Positions 50,982 to 62,761 are shown, counted from the first letter of the stretch. The stretch: 64,000 bases of DNA from Zopfochytrium polystomum (GCA_025765615.1 JAIVFJ010000147.1:102594-166593); one strand, 5' to 3'. The notes: generated by a model from the letters alone, not told the origin. Program-made: numbers and translations.

Positions 50982-50993
50982 AAAGAACACTTC

Positions 50994-52286
50994 TTACACC
51001 ATTTTTTTCTTTATTTCTTCACGCACTTCTTCCAACAATTTCCCAAGTAAGTTTTGTCCTTTATTCGTCCATATCTCTGTTTTAAATCTTCCATTTTCTT
51101 CCAATCTTTTATTTCCTGTTTCCACCAACTTTTTCCCTAGTTCTCCTACAAACTTTCCTCTCAAACCTTTTCTCATCACTGACATCATGTCTTGCAGTTT
51201 CCATTTTTCTTCAAATCTTGCTTTTATTAAATCTTTCACTTTATCTTTACTTACTCGATTTCTTCCTGACTTTCCTTCATTCATTCTTTCCCACACATAT
51301 GTTCTATATTCCTCTTTACCACCTATTTTCTTACTTTCTTTTCCACTTTTTCCTCTAATTCTTTTTACGTAACTTGGATCAATTCTTCTAAACTTTTCAC
51401 ATTGATAGTATTCTTCTACACTTCCATATACTTCTCCATCAACTTCTACTCTACATGGATACAAATTACTTAACCAACTTTTTTCTCCTCTGAATTTTAT
51501 AACGTCTTTTTGCTCAATCATAACACTTGTTTGATCATCTTCTTCCATCGCAGAAGTTTCTCTCTCTTTTCCCTTTCTGTTGTCAACTTCATTCACATTT
51601 TCATTTTCATTTTCACTGACGTCTCTTTCTTTCCCTTTACTTGACGACCCTACTATTGATTCTCTTTCCATGTTTTTTCTTATTGCTTCCATCAAATCTT
51701 CCATTTCTTCTGTATTTTCTTCCGTATTTTCTCCTTCTATTACATCTGACACGTCCATATCCATTTCAGGTGCCTTTCTTTTCTTATCTTTCTTGAAATA
51801 TCTTTTGACTTTCTTTATCAATCTTGGGGTTCCATCCTCTGTAAAGGCTGTCTCTATGGTTGTTATCCATTTCTTGTTTTTCGACAAACCACTTCTTAAC
51901 TTGAGCTTTTTCATCTTTTTTGCCAAGTCGTCGGTCTCGCTGTCACTTTCACTACTTTCTTCACTACTCTCTTCACTGCTTTCACTTTCATTTTCAACAC
52001 CGTTTGAACGTAATATTTCATCGATCTCTTCCTCAGAATTCCCTTTTTTTCTCAAGCTTTCAATGAATTCATTTACCTGTTTTCGTCTCCGTTTTTTCTC
52101 TTCTTTTTCATCATACAGTGCAATATTCTCCATATCTGTGTCTGTTAGTTTTAGTTTCTTCAAATTTTCTTCCAAATTTTGAACTATTGAGCTGTCGTTT
52201 ACTCTTCTCCTTCTTTCTTCTAGATCAGTGTTTTTCGTTCTTTCGTACAAAGCTTTTATGTCTGGCAATATTCTTTTCCAGAACAC
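50994..52286 (-). CDS. NADAR-domain (YbiA/DUF1768-like) protein, possibly fused to the upstream ORF
   Basis: Long frame with no ATG at its 5' end (first start-like codon is GTG at 52286). The N-terminal 270 residues are charged, with Ser/Glu runs (SSEESSEESSESDSE). The C-terminal 150 residues match NADAR: KFRGEKSWLSNLYPC, then YGSVEEYYQCEKFRR, then ETGNKRLEENGRF and IWTNKGQNLLGKLLEEVREE. NADAR proteins hydrolyse N-glycosidic bonds, including of ADP-ribose-modified substrates and riboflavin intermediates. The frame can continue upstream into the 52301-53536 ORF by one shift near 52305, so one gene of about 840 codons is likely. Confidence 0.7.
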   Translation of the reverse strand: MFWKRILPDIKALYERTKNTDLEERRRRVNDSSIVQNLEENLKKLKLTDTDMENIALYDEKEEKKRRRKQVNEFIESLRKKGNSEEEIDEILRSNGVENESESSEESSEESSESDSETDDLAKKMKKLKLRSGLSKNKKWITTIETAFTEDGTPRLIKKVKRYFKKDKKRKAPEMDMDVSDVIEGENTEENTEEMEDLMEAIRKNMERESIVGSSSKGKERDVSENENENVNEVDNRKGKERETSAMEEDDQTSVMIEQKDVIKFRGEKSWLSNLYPCRVEVDGEVYGSVEEYYQCEKFRRIDPSYVKRIRGKSGKESKKIGGKEEYRTYVWERMNEGKSGRNRVSKDKVKDLIKARFEEKWKLQDMMSVMRKGLRGKFVGELGKKLVETGNKRLEENGRFKTEIWTNKGQNLLGKLLEEVREEIKKKMV

Positions 52287-52300
52287 ATTTCCTACTTTTA

Positions 52301-53536
52301 TTAATAATTCTTTTCTTTCATTCCTTCGTATCGATTCTTTAACTCTAAATATTGATCTAATCCACTTACAGCTTCGTTAATTATGTCGTATTTTTCCTTG
52401 TTATTGTGTTCACTATACATTTTCGCATTCCACTGTTTTATCTCTTTCTTTTTCCAATCAATTAGTTTCCTAAATGAATTCGGCCATTCTATTACTTGCA
52501 CATCATATGGTACCCTGTTTTCTCTTACTATTTCTAATATTATGTCCTTTATTTTTCTTCTATGTGCTATGTAATCTCTTTCGTCAAAGTCTAAATCATC
52601 AAACTCTATTGTCACATCATCCTTGTCCATTCCCATTTCTTTCTTTACTTCCACTTCTTGCGTTTGTCTCTTTCTTTTTCGGTCTTTTGGTACATACATT
52701 TCTTCACCTTCGTCTTCCATTTCATTTTGTACATTTTGAATTAAATTTGTTTCATTCAAGCTAATTAGTACATACGTTATTGCGTTTACAAATGCTTCTT
52801 GCTTTTTTGTTTCAGTATTTGTCTCAAAGTTTTTGTATGGCGTAATGTGTTGTGCTATAAAATTTTCATCCACAAATACACTTGATTTTATGTCATTATT
52901 ATTTATTAAATCTTCTATTTTCCTTATATAATTCTCGATCATCTTTCTTTTACTTCCAAGTAATCTTCTTTTTCCTTCCCTTAGTATATCCACTAATACT
53001 TTCCCAGCCACTATTAATTTCATTGAACTTAATGTTTGTCTATCATTTTCTTCGTCACCGTCATTTATATCTCTTTTCAGTTTCCCTTCAAACGGCAGTA
53101 TGTCTTCCAATCTTGACGTCTCTGGTCTAAAGTTCATCCTCGTTTTTATTCTTTCGTATAATTGCGATAACTGTTTCCCCTCTTCTGACAACTCTTCTTC
53201 CATTACATTCTCTCCATGCACTTCTCCATACGCTGCTTGTAAATGCCCTTCACTTTCCGTATCACTATATATCTCTTGTTCTTTTCCTTGTTCTTTTTCT
53301 TTCTCCTTTTCTTTTTTCTTTTGTCTCAGTTTTTCCAAGCCTCCCATACTTTCTTTCATTATTTGGTTCATAAATGCATTTCTTCTCTCTCTTTCTATTT
53401 CTTCTTTCTCTTTCATTTCCCTCTCTTTTTTCTTTGTTCGTTTTTCTCTATACGCATCTCTTACATTTTTCTCCAATTCTTCCCTCTCAAAATCTTGATA
53501 ACTGTACTTTTTCCTCCTTAATTCCTCCCTTTTCAT
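52301..53536 (-). CDS. Long charged coiled-coil protein (5' part of the NADAR gene?)
   Basis: ATG at 53536, 411 codons. Very Lys/Glu/Arg-rich N-terminus (EKEKEKEQGKEQE) predicts a long helix. The middle is globular (LIVAGKVLVDILREGKRRLLGSK, ENFIAQHITPYKNFE). The C-terminus has DWKKKEIKQWN. It stops 15 nt before the downstream frame opens, and the downstream frame lacks an ATG, so the two are probably one gene. Function unknown. Confidence 0.55.
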   Translation of the reverse strand: MKREELRRKKYSYQDFEREELEKNVRDAYREKRTKKKEREMKEKEEIERERRNAFMNQIMKESMGGLEKLRQKKKEKEKEKEQGKEQEIYSDTESEGHLQAAYGEVHGENVMEEELSEEGKQLSQLYERIKTRMNFRPETSRLEDILPFEGKLKRDINDGDEENDRQTLSSMKLIVAGKVLVDILREGKRRLLGSKRKMIENYIRKIEDLINNNDIKSSVFVDENFIAQHITPYKNFETNTETKKQEAFVNAITYVLISLNETNLIQNVQNEMEDEGEEMYVPKDRKRKRQTQEVEVKKEMGMDKDDVTIEFDDLDFDERDYIAHRRKIKDIILEIVRENRVPYDVQVIEWPNSFRKLIDWKKKEIKQWNAKMYSEHNNKEKYDIINEAVSGLDQYLELKNRYEGMKEKNY

Positions 53537-53608
53537 ATTCTACACCTTCATACTTTTTTGTTAAACTTAATTGATTATATTCATTTACTTGAAATATGTT
53601 CCCATTCT

Positions 53609-53917
53609 TCAATCTTGCGTCTTTAATATTATGTCTTTTTCTGTTAGTGGTTTCTCTGACTTGTATGCAAATTCGTTTGATGTTGTTTTTGATATCGTTT
53701 TGTTCAATGCTGGTACATATATCGATAGTATCCCACTATTCGTTTTTCCCTCATATCTTCCTTCATACCCTTTATATGGTCCTGTTATTATTATCACTTC
53801 CTTTGAGTGATTTAGATCACTTGGCGCCTCATTTGGCAAGTTTACTTTTATTGTATTTATCTTCGCAAAATCATTGTAACTACACTCTTTTTCTTGTATT
53901 CTTCCATTTCCATACAC
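53609..53917 (-). CDS. Small protein with a KOW-like motif
   Basis: Roughly 100 codons; the 5' end is uncertain because the frame starts at GTG. HSKEVIIITGPYKGYEGRYEG resembles the KOW motif of Spt5/ribosomal proteins. C-terminus basic. A decayed second copy follows upstream at 53940-54200, so the pair arose by tandem duplication. A 3' exon or domain of a larger KOW protein is possible. Confidence 0.5.
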   Translation of the reverse strand: MYGNGRIQEKECSYNDFAKINTIKVNLPNEAPSDLNHSKEVIIITGPYKGYEGRYEGKTNSGILSIYVPALNKTISKTTSNEFAYKSEKPLTEKDIILKTQD

Positions 53918-53939
53918 TTTCCTTGAAACTTATTTATTG

Positions 53940-54200
53940 AATGGTTGTATTTATTCGCTTGGTACACACTCCCATTTTTTAACACTGCATCTACAAAGAA
54001 TATGTCTTTTTGTTCTAATACTTTTTCCTCTATTTCTTTATTGTATAGTTCTATTTCTATTTTTAAACTTTCCTTCTTTCGTGGTTTCCATATATCTCCC
54101 TTTTAATCCTTTGTATGGATCTATTAATACTATCACTTCTCTTGAGTGATTCAGTTGACTTGGTTTTTCATTGGCAACTTCACTTCTGTTACGTTCATGT
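53940..54200 (-). pseudogene. Decayed paralogue of the KOW-like protein
   Basis: Frames on the minus strand read NHSREVIVLIDPYKGLKG, parallel to NHSKEVIIITGPYKGYEG in the neighbour, but are broken by at least one shift near 54150 and another near 54100. Confidence 0.55.
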
Positions 54201-54257
54201 TTATAATTACTTTACAAAAAGTTTTTATTTAAAAGTACTTCTATACTAATTATAAGC

Positions 54258-54800
54258 ATGCAAAATCCAAATGAGCTATTGTTGTCTGCTACATTAAAGG
54301 GAATCGAATTTATGTCCAAGTTTATTAAAGAAAGTGACAATTGTATTCGAACATTACATTACGATCAAGATTCAAAAAGTCTAATTGCTAATGCGAGTTC
54401 TGACTCTCTTCAATGGTACTTTCCAAAACACATTTGCACTGAAAATAATCGTGGTGTTCATGAAATTAACAATACGTGTTATCGATTGTATTGTTCAAAG
54501 TGCTCAAAAAATGCTTTTCTTATGCAAGCCAATGAGTTAGATGAATGTAATGTACTTCTTGTTAAATATGATGACATTCAACATAATTCATTACAAAAAC
54601 GAGTCGATCGAATTTATAGATTGGATGAAAGTATTTTCAATGATCCCAATTTAACTGCATCATTCGCAGAGTCACTTCGATCAGGCAAGCCAGGGGATTT
54701 AAGTCCCGTCTTCAAACATCTTCACCCACCGCCTCCGACGCCCTTCGACCCTAAACCAAAGCCAAAGGGTCCTCCCCCTGATCCTAGACATATCCATCCG
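54258..54800 (+). CDS. Hypothetical viral protein truncated at the host junction
   Basis: ATG at 54258. About 180 viral-type codons include a Cys pair (YRLYCSKCSKNAFLM) and a Pro-rich stretch (HPPPPTPFDPKPKPKGPPPD). The frame then runs without a stop into host repeat DNA until 55187. The AT-to-GC change falls at 54690-54800, so the natural C-terminus is probably lost. No family recognised. Confidence 0.5.
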
Positions 54801-55205
54801 GCGCGCGATCAGTGCCAACGAAGCCGATCAGTGCTAACGAAGCCAGACTGCGTCCCACAGAGGGTCCGGTCATCAGCGTTCCCACAGAGGCCCTTGCATC
54901 AGCGTTCCCACAGAGCCTGTCAATTATGGCAATTGATTTTTTTTGTCAATTTTTTCATTTTGTTATGGTTTTTATGTGAGGGCAAAAAAAAACTATGTCC
55001 TCACTGCGTCCCACAGAGTGCGCCCCAACAGCGTCCCACAGAGCGCCTCTCATCAGCGTTCCCACAGAGAAAAACGAAGCTGCGTCCCACAGAGCAGGCC
55101 CCCCAACAGCGTTCCCACAGAGAGTCTGTCAATTATGGCAATTTATTTTTTTTGTCAATTTTTTCATTTTGTTATGGTTTTAGGTGAGGGCAAAAAAAAC
55201 TATGT
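54800..55205. repeat. Dispersed repeat with CAGCGTYCCCACAGAG units
   Basis: GATCAGTGCYAACGAAGCC occurs twice, then several GCGTYCCCACAGAG units, then two copies of a T-rich module (TGTCAATTATGGCAATT..., TTTTGTTATGGTTTT, GTGAGGGCAAAAAAAACTATGTC). Related blocks occur at 59215-59560 and 62575-62680. Function unknown. Confidence 0.75.
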
Positions 55206-58200
55206 CCAGCTGTCTGCCTGCTGCCCACGACGGCGGCAACCCGCTGTACGACCCCCCTTTCCGCCCTCGCCGATGACGCCGCTGCCACAATGGTCACCAA
55301 GATCGGACTCCCGCTCCCCCTCCTACGGCGCCGACAATGGCAACTCGGCCGTCTCGTCGTCGTCGTCGTCTTACGTGTCGTACGTGTCGCATTCGTCATC
55401 AGCTGTCGGGGGTGGCGTATCGGACGGCACCCTCCTCTAGCACATCTACTCAGACGAGGACGACGTGCCCGCCGCCGTTGTGCCCCTCTCCGAGACAGAG
55501 CTGTCGGGCGCCTTTTCCGGCGCCGCCGCCTGGGAGCACCTGCAGACCATCGCCGCCGAGCCGCACATGTACAGCAGCGACGCCAACCTGCGCGTGCGCG
55601 CCTTTCTGATCGAAAAGCTGCAAGAGTTTGACCGCCTCGCCGCTTCGCGCAGCCGCCCGGGCTTCCTCGACATTGCCAAAGAAAACGTGAACGTCACAGC
55701 CGCCACAGGCAAGTTCTTTTTCGAATCCAACAACGTGATCGTCCGCATCAACGGTGCAAACGCCGCAAACGCCACTGCCGCCGCCGCAGCACCGAAAGAT
55801 CGCCACGCGCTCCTCGTGTCGGCGCACTACGACAGCACGCCCGTGTCGTACGGCATGACCGACGACGCATCGCCATCGCCGTCATACTCGAGTTTGTCCG
55901 CACGCTGATCTACTCACGGCCCCTGCAGCACGACGTCGTTCAACTTTAACAACGGTGAGGAAATGTTTCTCCCGGGGTTCGTCTACCACCCGTGGTTCAC
56001 GGGCATCAAGGCGTTTATCAACTTGGAGGGCACCGGGAGCGCGCCGGGAACCCGCAGCATGCTGTTCCTCACCAACTCGCCAGCCCTCGTCAAGGCGTGG
56101 AAGCAGCCTGCGACGTTCCACAACCTCCGCGGCTTTGTGACTGCCGTCTGTCGCGACGACCCGCAGCTGCTGCCGAGTCTGGCCGCGTCGCCTGAGCAAG
56201 GACTGGCGAAACCGATGGACGACCCGCTCCCCGCGCCCAACTTTGTCTTTTACGACCTCTTTGGTCAGGTCACACTGACCCCCGGTGGGCCTTCAAGCTG
56301 ACGCTTGCACTGCTCGTTGCGATCGTCCTGGGGATCGAAGCGGGTCTTCAAGATGTTTATCCGTCCGACGCTCGAAGCCTACGCACTGGTCATTCTCTCG
56401 TGCGCCGCTGCGCTGCTCGCCGTCCTCGTGCTGTCGTGGTGGAAGGCGAAACTCAAGCCGGGCTCCACCTACAGCCTCCCCGCCGCAACTTGGCCTGGAT
56501 TGCTGCCGCTGTCACTGCCGCGTTCGCCGCGCTGCGGCTGCGCAAGCCCGCCGCGAGGATGGCGACGCTGCGGAGGCTTCCCACCGACGACGGCAGCGGC
56601 GCAATGTTCACCGCGCCGCCCCGCGGGATGCACCGCAGCGGCGGCGGCGGGCGGAGCGACCCCACACGCGCGCCGCTGCTACGTCGCCTTCGCGCGCGGG
56701 CGTCTCCCCGCCGAGTCGCGGCCACACCCGGTGCAAAAATGGCTGGCGTACGGGCTGCTCGGGTTCTGGACGACGCTGCTGACGGCCGGGTTGTATTTCG
56801 CGGCGCGGGTGGAACTGGCACGGGTTCTATTTTGTCAGCGACTGGGCGTTTTTCGCGGTGCTGTCGGTCGCGGTGAGGACATGGCAGAGAAAGAAAAGAT
56901 AAACGGCGGCCGAGTCCTTTCGGAGGCTCCAAATCATGGACCGCAGCATTTTTTGAAGGGCGCATGCAGCGGGTGGTGTTGCGCTATTGCGGTTGCTTCG
57001 GCATTCTTCTTCATCCGTCGATTGGGGATGTGCGCCTGCCCAGTTAGCACGGTCTCATATGCGGCAAACCCCAAACGCCACCTCACTCGATCCCGGCAGG
57101 CGCTTGCGCCGATGGTGCTCAAGTGGTGGAAGGCGGAGGCTGTTGTGGTCGAGGAGCCGACGACGGTCGGCTCCGGTGGAGTGTTGAAGGCCGGAGGGCG
57201 TCGAGGACGCAGGGGCGTCGGCAGCGGCGGTGTGAGTGTGTGGAAGCGCAAGGTGGTGAAGTTTTTCAAAGCGGCAGATGTAAGGGTTATGGGCTGCAGC
57301 TGGTGTTGTCGTCCGCGATGCCGACCCTGCTGACATTTGACATTTTGATGCAGTTTAGCACGATCCTGCCGACTGGTAAGCCCGGAGTGGGTTTAGTTTT
57401 TGTTCGGTCAATTGCGCGCAGAGAAGCTCTAACAACCCCCATCTTCCGTGTACTCATAAACAACACAACCCAGCCATCTCCGACGGCGCCGCCGAGTACA
57501 ACATCGACCTGATCTTTGGCGCGCTCTTTGTCCTGCTGTTTGTCAACCTGCTCCCCCCGCTCCAGCTTGCCATCCGCTCCACGTCGGCATGCTGTTGTCG
57601 CCATCTTCTGCCCGCGTACCTTGCGTCTGTGTTCTGTTTCCCGTTTGACGCCACGCGCCCTCAAAAGGTGAAATCTCTTTTCCCGTGCCCACCCCACTCA
57701 CTGACTCCGCCCTCAAACTACCCCCGTGCACACTTCGCCACCACCCATACGTCTTTACGAAAACCTGGAACATCACCGACTCCCCCGACAACTCTGGCAC
57801 GCCGTCCTACCCCCAACACCACGCAACTGACCCTCAGCCCACTGACCACCATGTCCGCCGCGCGCTTCCAATCCCACATGGCCCGCGCACCCGCGTCCTT
57901 CTCCCTCGACTGCGCGATCCCCCCCCGCCCCGCCCGTCGCGCCGTGGTCAAACCCCGTGGCGCCGCACCCCGCGTGCACAGCGACCGTCCCGGTGGTGCC
58001 GTTTGGCGGATGGGGTTACACTTACGACAACCCAAGCAAGGAACCGCTGGTGGAGCTGACTCTCGGCGCGCCGCGCGAGGTCCCCGGCACAGGCAGGGTC
58101 GTCGAGGTCGAGGGGACGCTCGTCGGGACACCCGGCTCGCGCATTTGCACGCTGCAACCTTCGTTCGCGGCTGCAGCTGCGGGCGCGGGGGTGGCCGACC

Positions 58201-58590
58201 CGTCGCTGGCGTTGTGGGTGCTGGACGCGGACGAGAGCGGAGACCCGCGGGACGCGACGGCGTGGCGGCCCGAGACGTACGAGTACGGGTACGACGACGC
58301 GCCAGTCGTCATCTTCGCGCAACCCGGGACGGTGTCCCCTCCGTCGTCCGCGTCACCGGCGGCAGGGTTACCGCGAATCCGCGTCCCCTTCCTCGTCCGT
58401 TACAACAGCACCATCATGCTCCGCCCCGCGGCTCCCACTGGCGCCACCACATGGTGAGCCGGTCCCCGCCGCCGCGAGCGTCTGTCCGGGCTCGAGTACG
58501 TCCGAGGCGGCGTGCTACCACAGCGAGGTCGAAGACGTCGGTGGGTTGTGGGGGACGCTGCAGGCGCAGCAGGGCGGGTGGATGAAGCCG
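55206..58590 (+). pseudogene. Pff1-like vacuolar M28 metalloprotease, heavily broken
   Basis: The 5' part is open from 55203 to an in-frame TAG at 55438, then continues as ELSGAFSGAAAWEHLQTIAAEPHMYSS. Catalytic-type motifs follow: LLVSAHYDSTPVSYGMTDDA and, after two shifts (55870, 55935), FNNGEEMFLPGF, then NLEGTGSAPGTRSMLF. The expected later Asp/His segment is missing near 56200. Downstream frames show fragments of the multi-TM region (EYNIDLIFGALFVLLFVNLLPPL) and the lumenal C-terminus (DDAPVVIFAQPG). By family it would be a multi-pass vacuolar membrane aminopeptidase. The number of breaks argues for a dead gene, next to the viral junction. Confidence 0.7.
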
Positions 58591-59214
58591 ACACACGGCA
58601 AGTTTGGCGGGGTGGTTGTTGTGCGGAGGGTCAGGTGGATGTGGCGGCATAGATTTTTTTTTTTTTGTTTGAGCGTCTGGGTCTCGCGGTGTCGCGCTTG
58701 TTTGCCTTCTGGCCCGAACCACACCCAGTTCCCACCACGCCCTCCTGCTCGACCCGCCCCTTTGTTGCTGCTGCCCGTCGCCCAGTGACCTTCGTTTTTC
58801 TTTTTTTTTTTTTTTTTTGGTTTTTTTTTTCTGGTACTTGCCCCTAGAGTGTTGTGTCTTGTTGAGAGCGGGTTGGTTTGGTGTGGTGCGCACATGTGTG
58901 TCCGTGTGCGTGTGTGTGTTTTGTGAGGGCTCCGTTTGTGCAAACTTCAGAGCAAAGGGGGGGAAATGAATGTGAATTTCGGTTGCAGCAACCCCGCGGT
59001 GGGGAAAAAAAAGAAAAAAAAAAAATAATCGCAATGTGGGCTGAGAGAGTCCCGTCCTGTCTGCTGCGGATTCCACGCTCAAGCACCCACTGCTCTTTGG
59101 ATTGGGTTGGAGAGGGAGGGGGCCGAAGGCACCGAAGTTGTCACACAAGGGTTGCTCTTGTTGTGCGCCGCTCTTGTTTCCCTTGCACCCTGCCGCTGCT
59201 GGTCCTAGACGGCC
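58591..59214. other. No gene recognised
   Basis: Contains T-runs at 58652-58667 and 58799-58831, a GT-rich stretch at 58875-58925 and an A-run near 59010-59028. ORFs are shadows. Confidence 0.4.
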
Positions 59215-59560
59215 GCCGATCAGCCGATTAGCGCTAACGAAGTCCGACTGCGGGTGTCTGCCCCACAGCGTCCTTACAGCGTTCCGACAGAGTCTGTCAG
59301 TTTACCGCAATTGATTTTTTTGTATGGTTTTACGTGAGTGCGTCCCACAGAGAGAGCACTCACAGCGTCCCCACAGAGTCCCAGTCCCCACTGCGTCCCA
59401 CAGAGAGCGCCTCCACAGCGTCCCCACAGAGCCCCACAACAATTGGTTTTTTTTGTCTATTTATTTCACCACAGCGTCCCCACAGAGTCCCCGCAGCGTC
59501 CCTTTTTGGCATTTTCGTTTTGTTATAGTTTTACGTTAAGGCAAAAAAATATGTCCCTCT
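59215..59560. repeat. Second copy of the CAGCGTCCCCACAGAG repeat block
   Basis: It begins with GATTAGCGCTAACGAAG, followed by about eight GCGTCCC(C)ACAGAG units, interspersed T-rich pieces and the TTTTGTTATAGTTTTACG...GGCAAAAAAATATGTCC end seen at 54.8-55.2 kb. Confidence 0.75.
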
Positions 59561-61143
59561 GATCGCGATCTCTTCATCCTCGTCTTCAACGAGGAGCTGG
59601 ACACTGCCGGTGGAGATGGCGCTGCTGAGGCAGCGGACGCTGGGCTGGTGTGCCCGTGCGACGAGCAACGCTAACTGGCTGGTGATGACACGCGGCTTCC
59701 GCAATCTTCCGCAATCTTCATCATGATTGTCGTCGGCACAGCAGAGCAGCAACCTGTCGACCACGCCGACACCTTGCGCGCGGGCAGCTGCCAGTCCGGC
59801 AAGTCGACAGGTTGCCGCTCCACTGAGCGTCCTCCCACTCTCTGGGCGCCTCCTCTCCACCTACGTCGCCGCCAGCGTCCCCGTAGAAGCTGTGACCCAA
59901 CAAACACCTCCATCACTCGCTCCACCACCACGCACCTCCAGCTCCCAGTACTGCTGCAACACCCCCTCTGCCGCTGACACCCGCGCCGCTGCGTCCCCAA
60001 AGGCGCGCTCGATCACGTCCACCCCGACGCCCTAGCTCGCCCAGCATTGTCTGCTTTGCCCGGCACTGAAGCTTGAGAACCGCCAGCAACCGCCACTGCT
60101 GCTTTTCCGCCGCCGCGTCGCTGCTGGTGCCGTTGGCGTTGTTGCTGCTGATGGTGCGGCAAGCCCGAAGAGCACCGCCGCAAGCTCCTCGGCCGTCATC
60201 TGCGGTGCTCCGCCCTAACCCAGAACCACCGCTGATCGCCGCCGCCGCCGCCTCTGCGGCTAGCAGCCCCATCGCAGCCTTGATCACCGTCGCGAGATCC
60301 GCTCTCCAAACACAGCAGCAACAGCGAACCCCTTACCCTGCTCTTACCGACGACCGCGCTAAGTAAGTACCCCGCCTGAGACGCCAGCGACGATGATCGA
60401 GCCCCTGCCGCCACCGCCGCCGCCGCTGCTTGTGACGACAACGCGAGGCCCGCACCTGCGATCGCGGTCGGCGCCACGCCGCCTCTGCCAATCCTGATCA
60501 CGCCGCCGAGCCCGATTCCACCGCTGCCACCGCCCGCGCACAGCAGCACACCCGAACCCGCCGCCCCCGCAGACGCCGGCAGCAGTACTAGCGGGTCCGG
60601 CACGACGAGGTCCATCGTAAAGAACGTAGACGGCCCGCCTGCCTTGTACACTCTGTTGTGATGCGCCCCAGGCGCCGACGCCGCGGGTTGCTGCCTGGCA
60701 GCGGCAGCGGCGATCGGCGGGAGCGTAGTCGTCGTACTGCTGCCGCCGCTTTGGTTTGCTGATCAACCACGAGGAGCTCAGGGCAGCTGGTTTGTTTCCT
60801 CGGGAGCAGACTCAAGATTGGCGAGTTCACCCCGGCGTCGAAGGTGACAGGGGAGTTGGCAGACGGCGACAGCACTGCGCGGCTGCTCCACAAGCACGGC
60901 GCCTGATTCAGCTGGTCGGCCCCGGCCGCGAGTGGATCAGCAGCAGCGCCGCGACCGTGTCTGCGGACTTGGCGGTCTCCGCCGCTGCGCAGGTGTCAGT
61001 GGGAGGGAGTGATGTGGGTATACGCGTATGAGGGAGAGATTTTTTAGAGCGCTATTTACATATGGCACTGTTGAAGGAACTTAACTTCGCCGTTGTTGTT
61101 GCAAGGAGGTGCCCGTTGGGCGGAATCGCTCACAACCACCCAC

Positions 61144-61145
<2 letters not shown>

Positions 61146-61224
<79 letters not shown>

Positions 61225-61260
61225 AGACAGGACAGAGAGAGAGAGACAGAGACAGAGAGG
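61146..61260. repeat. (GA)n microsatellite
   Basis: Nearly pure GA run to about 61230, then interrupted GA/GACA. Confidence 0.95.
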
Positions 61261-62760
61261 AGACACAAAAAGACAATGAATTGAAAGAAAAGAAAAAACG
61301 AGAAAAGAAGTACAGTGCTGTCCGATGTCAGCACGCCCCACCCAGTCTTTCTCTCACTCTCACCTTCTCACTCGCCCTCTCACTCACACACATGCACACA
61401 CACACACACACACTAGGGGGCAGACTGGCAGCGCGGGTTAGAGTTTTCCACCCACCACCAACACGCGCAGGTGGGGCTTGCGTGGGGCAACGACAACGCA
61501 CTGCTGCCTGCACCCTGCCATTGTTGCCCCTGCGGCGGCAGCGGTTACAATCGGAGAGGGAAGCAGCGGTGCGACCTGGACAGCAAGCTGGGCCTTAGCC
61601 GCCGAAGCCTCAGCAACGCTACTGGCAATGGACAGCGCCCGTCGACCCATACTGCCTGAGTCTGACTCAGCGCCGTGATGCTGTTTAGATCTGGGACTGC
61701 GTGGTCAAGGTGCAGAATGTGTGCAGTGGAGGCCCGAGGCGCAACAGTGTGGCGCCCAGCTGGGGGTGTGGGCGGGAAGGGCTGCAAGGGCGTGCTGCGG
61801 CCGTGGCGGAGGATATACTTGCCGCAGTTTCACGGGCACGGGGCAGCCGCAGAGGACAGTGATGGCAACAAGGAGGGAGCTGCAGTAGCGGCTGGCAACG
61901 AGGGGTGGGCCGCAGGGTCATCGTTGGCGCGAGGGTGGCTGTGGTGTGACGGCTAGCTGCAAGACACCGCCGCCATTTTTGGCGCCACGGTGGGCCAGAG
62001 GCGTAGTGGCGGCGGAGGTGAGGGGGGCTATCAGAAGCAGAGCAGGAGGAGACGGCGGGTGGCCCCGTCCCAACCGCCGCAGGGATGGCGCCGGTCAAGC
62101 TTTTGCGGTGCATCAAGACCAGCAGGTACGTCACCTTTCTTCCCCACCAGACTTTCACCTCTGCGAACTTACGCTCCCTTGGTTCCTTCTGCCCCTGTCA
62201 AAAAAATAATGCAGAAGTGCGGCGCTCCGCCCTGCAACCCTCTCCTCTTCCTCCTCAGAAGACAACCCCCCGCAGACACACACCAACAACTACTGCCACC
62301 TGCGACTCCCTGCTGCTGCATTTTGATGATGCAGTTGTGGTGTGGACGGCAGTCGACAGCAGCAACCACACCAACGGTGGGTTGCAGCTGCACACAATTG
62401 CTCATGGTGTCGGCAGGGACGGGGACGCTGCCGCAAACCAATTTGTCGCTGTCAAGCCGGCCCCGGTGGCTGACAACGGCAGCAGGGGGTGCTGCTGGTG
62501 GTTGCGGCAATGGGTCTGCGACAGGGATGTGGAGGAGAGCGCGAGTCGTTCCGCTCCTTTCTCCTTCTCCTTTCTTTGGTTTTTTTCTGTCAATTTCTTC
62601 GTTTTGTTATGGTTTTTTGAATGAAGTCTTCCTCTCACACCGTCCTCACAGCATCCCGACAGTGGTTTTCTTTTCTTTCTTTTTGTTTTGTTTCATTCCT
62701 TCCCGTTGCTGCGGGAGGAGTCAAATACTTTGCTCGACGATGAAGGTACGATCACAACCC

Positions 62761-62761
<1 letters not shown>

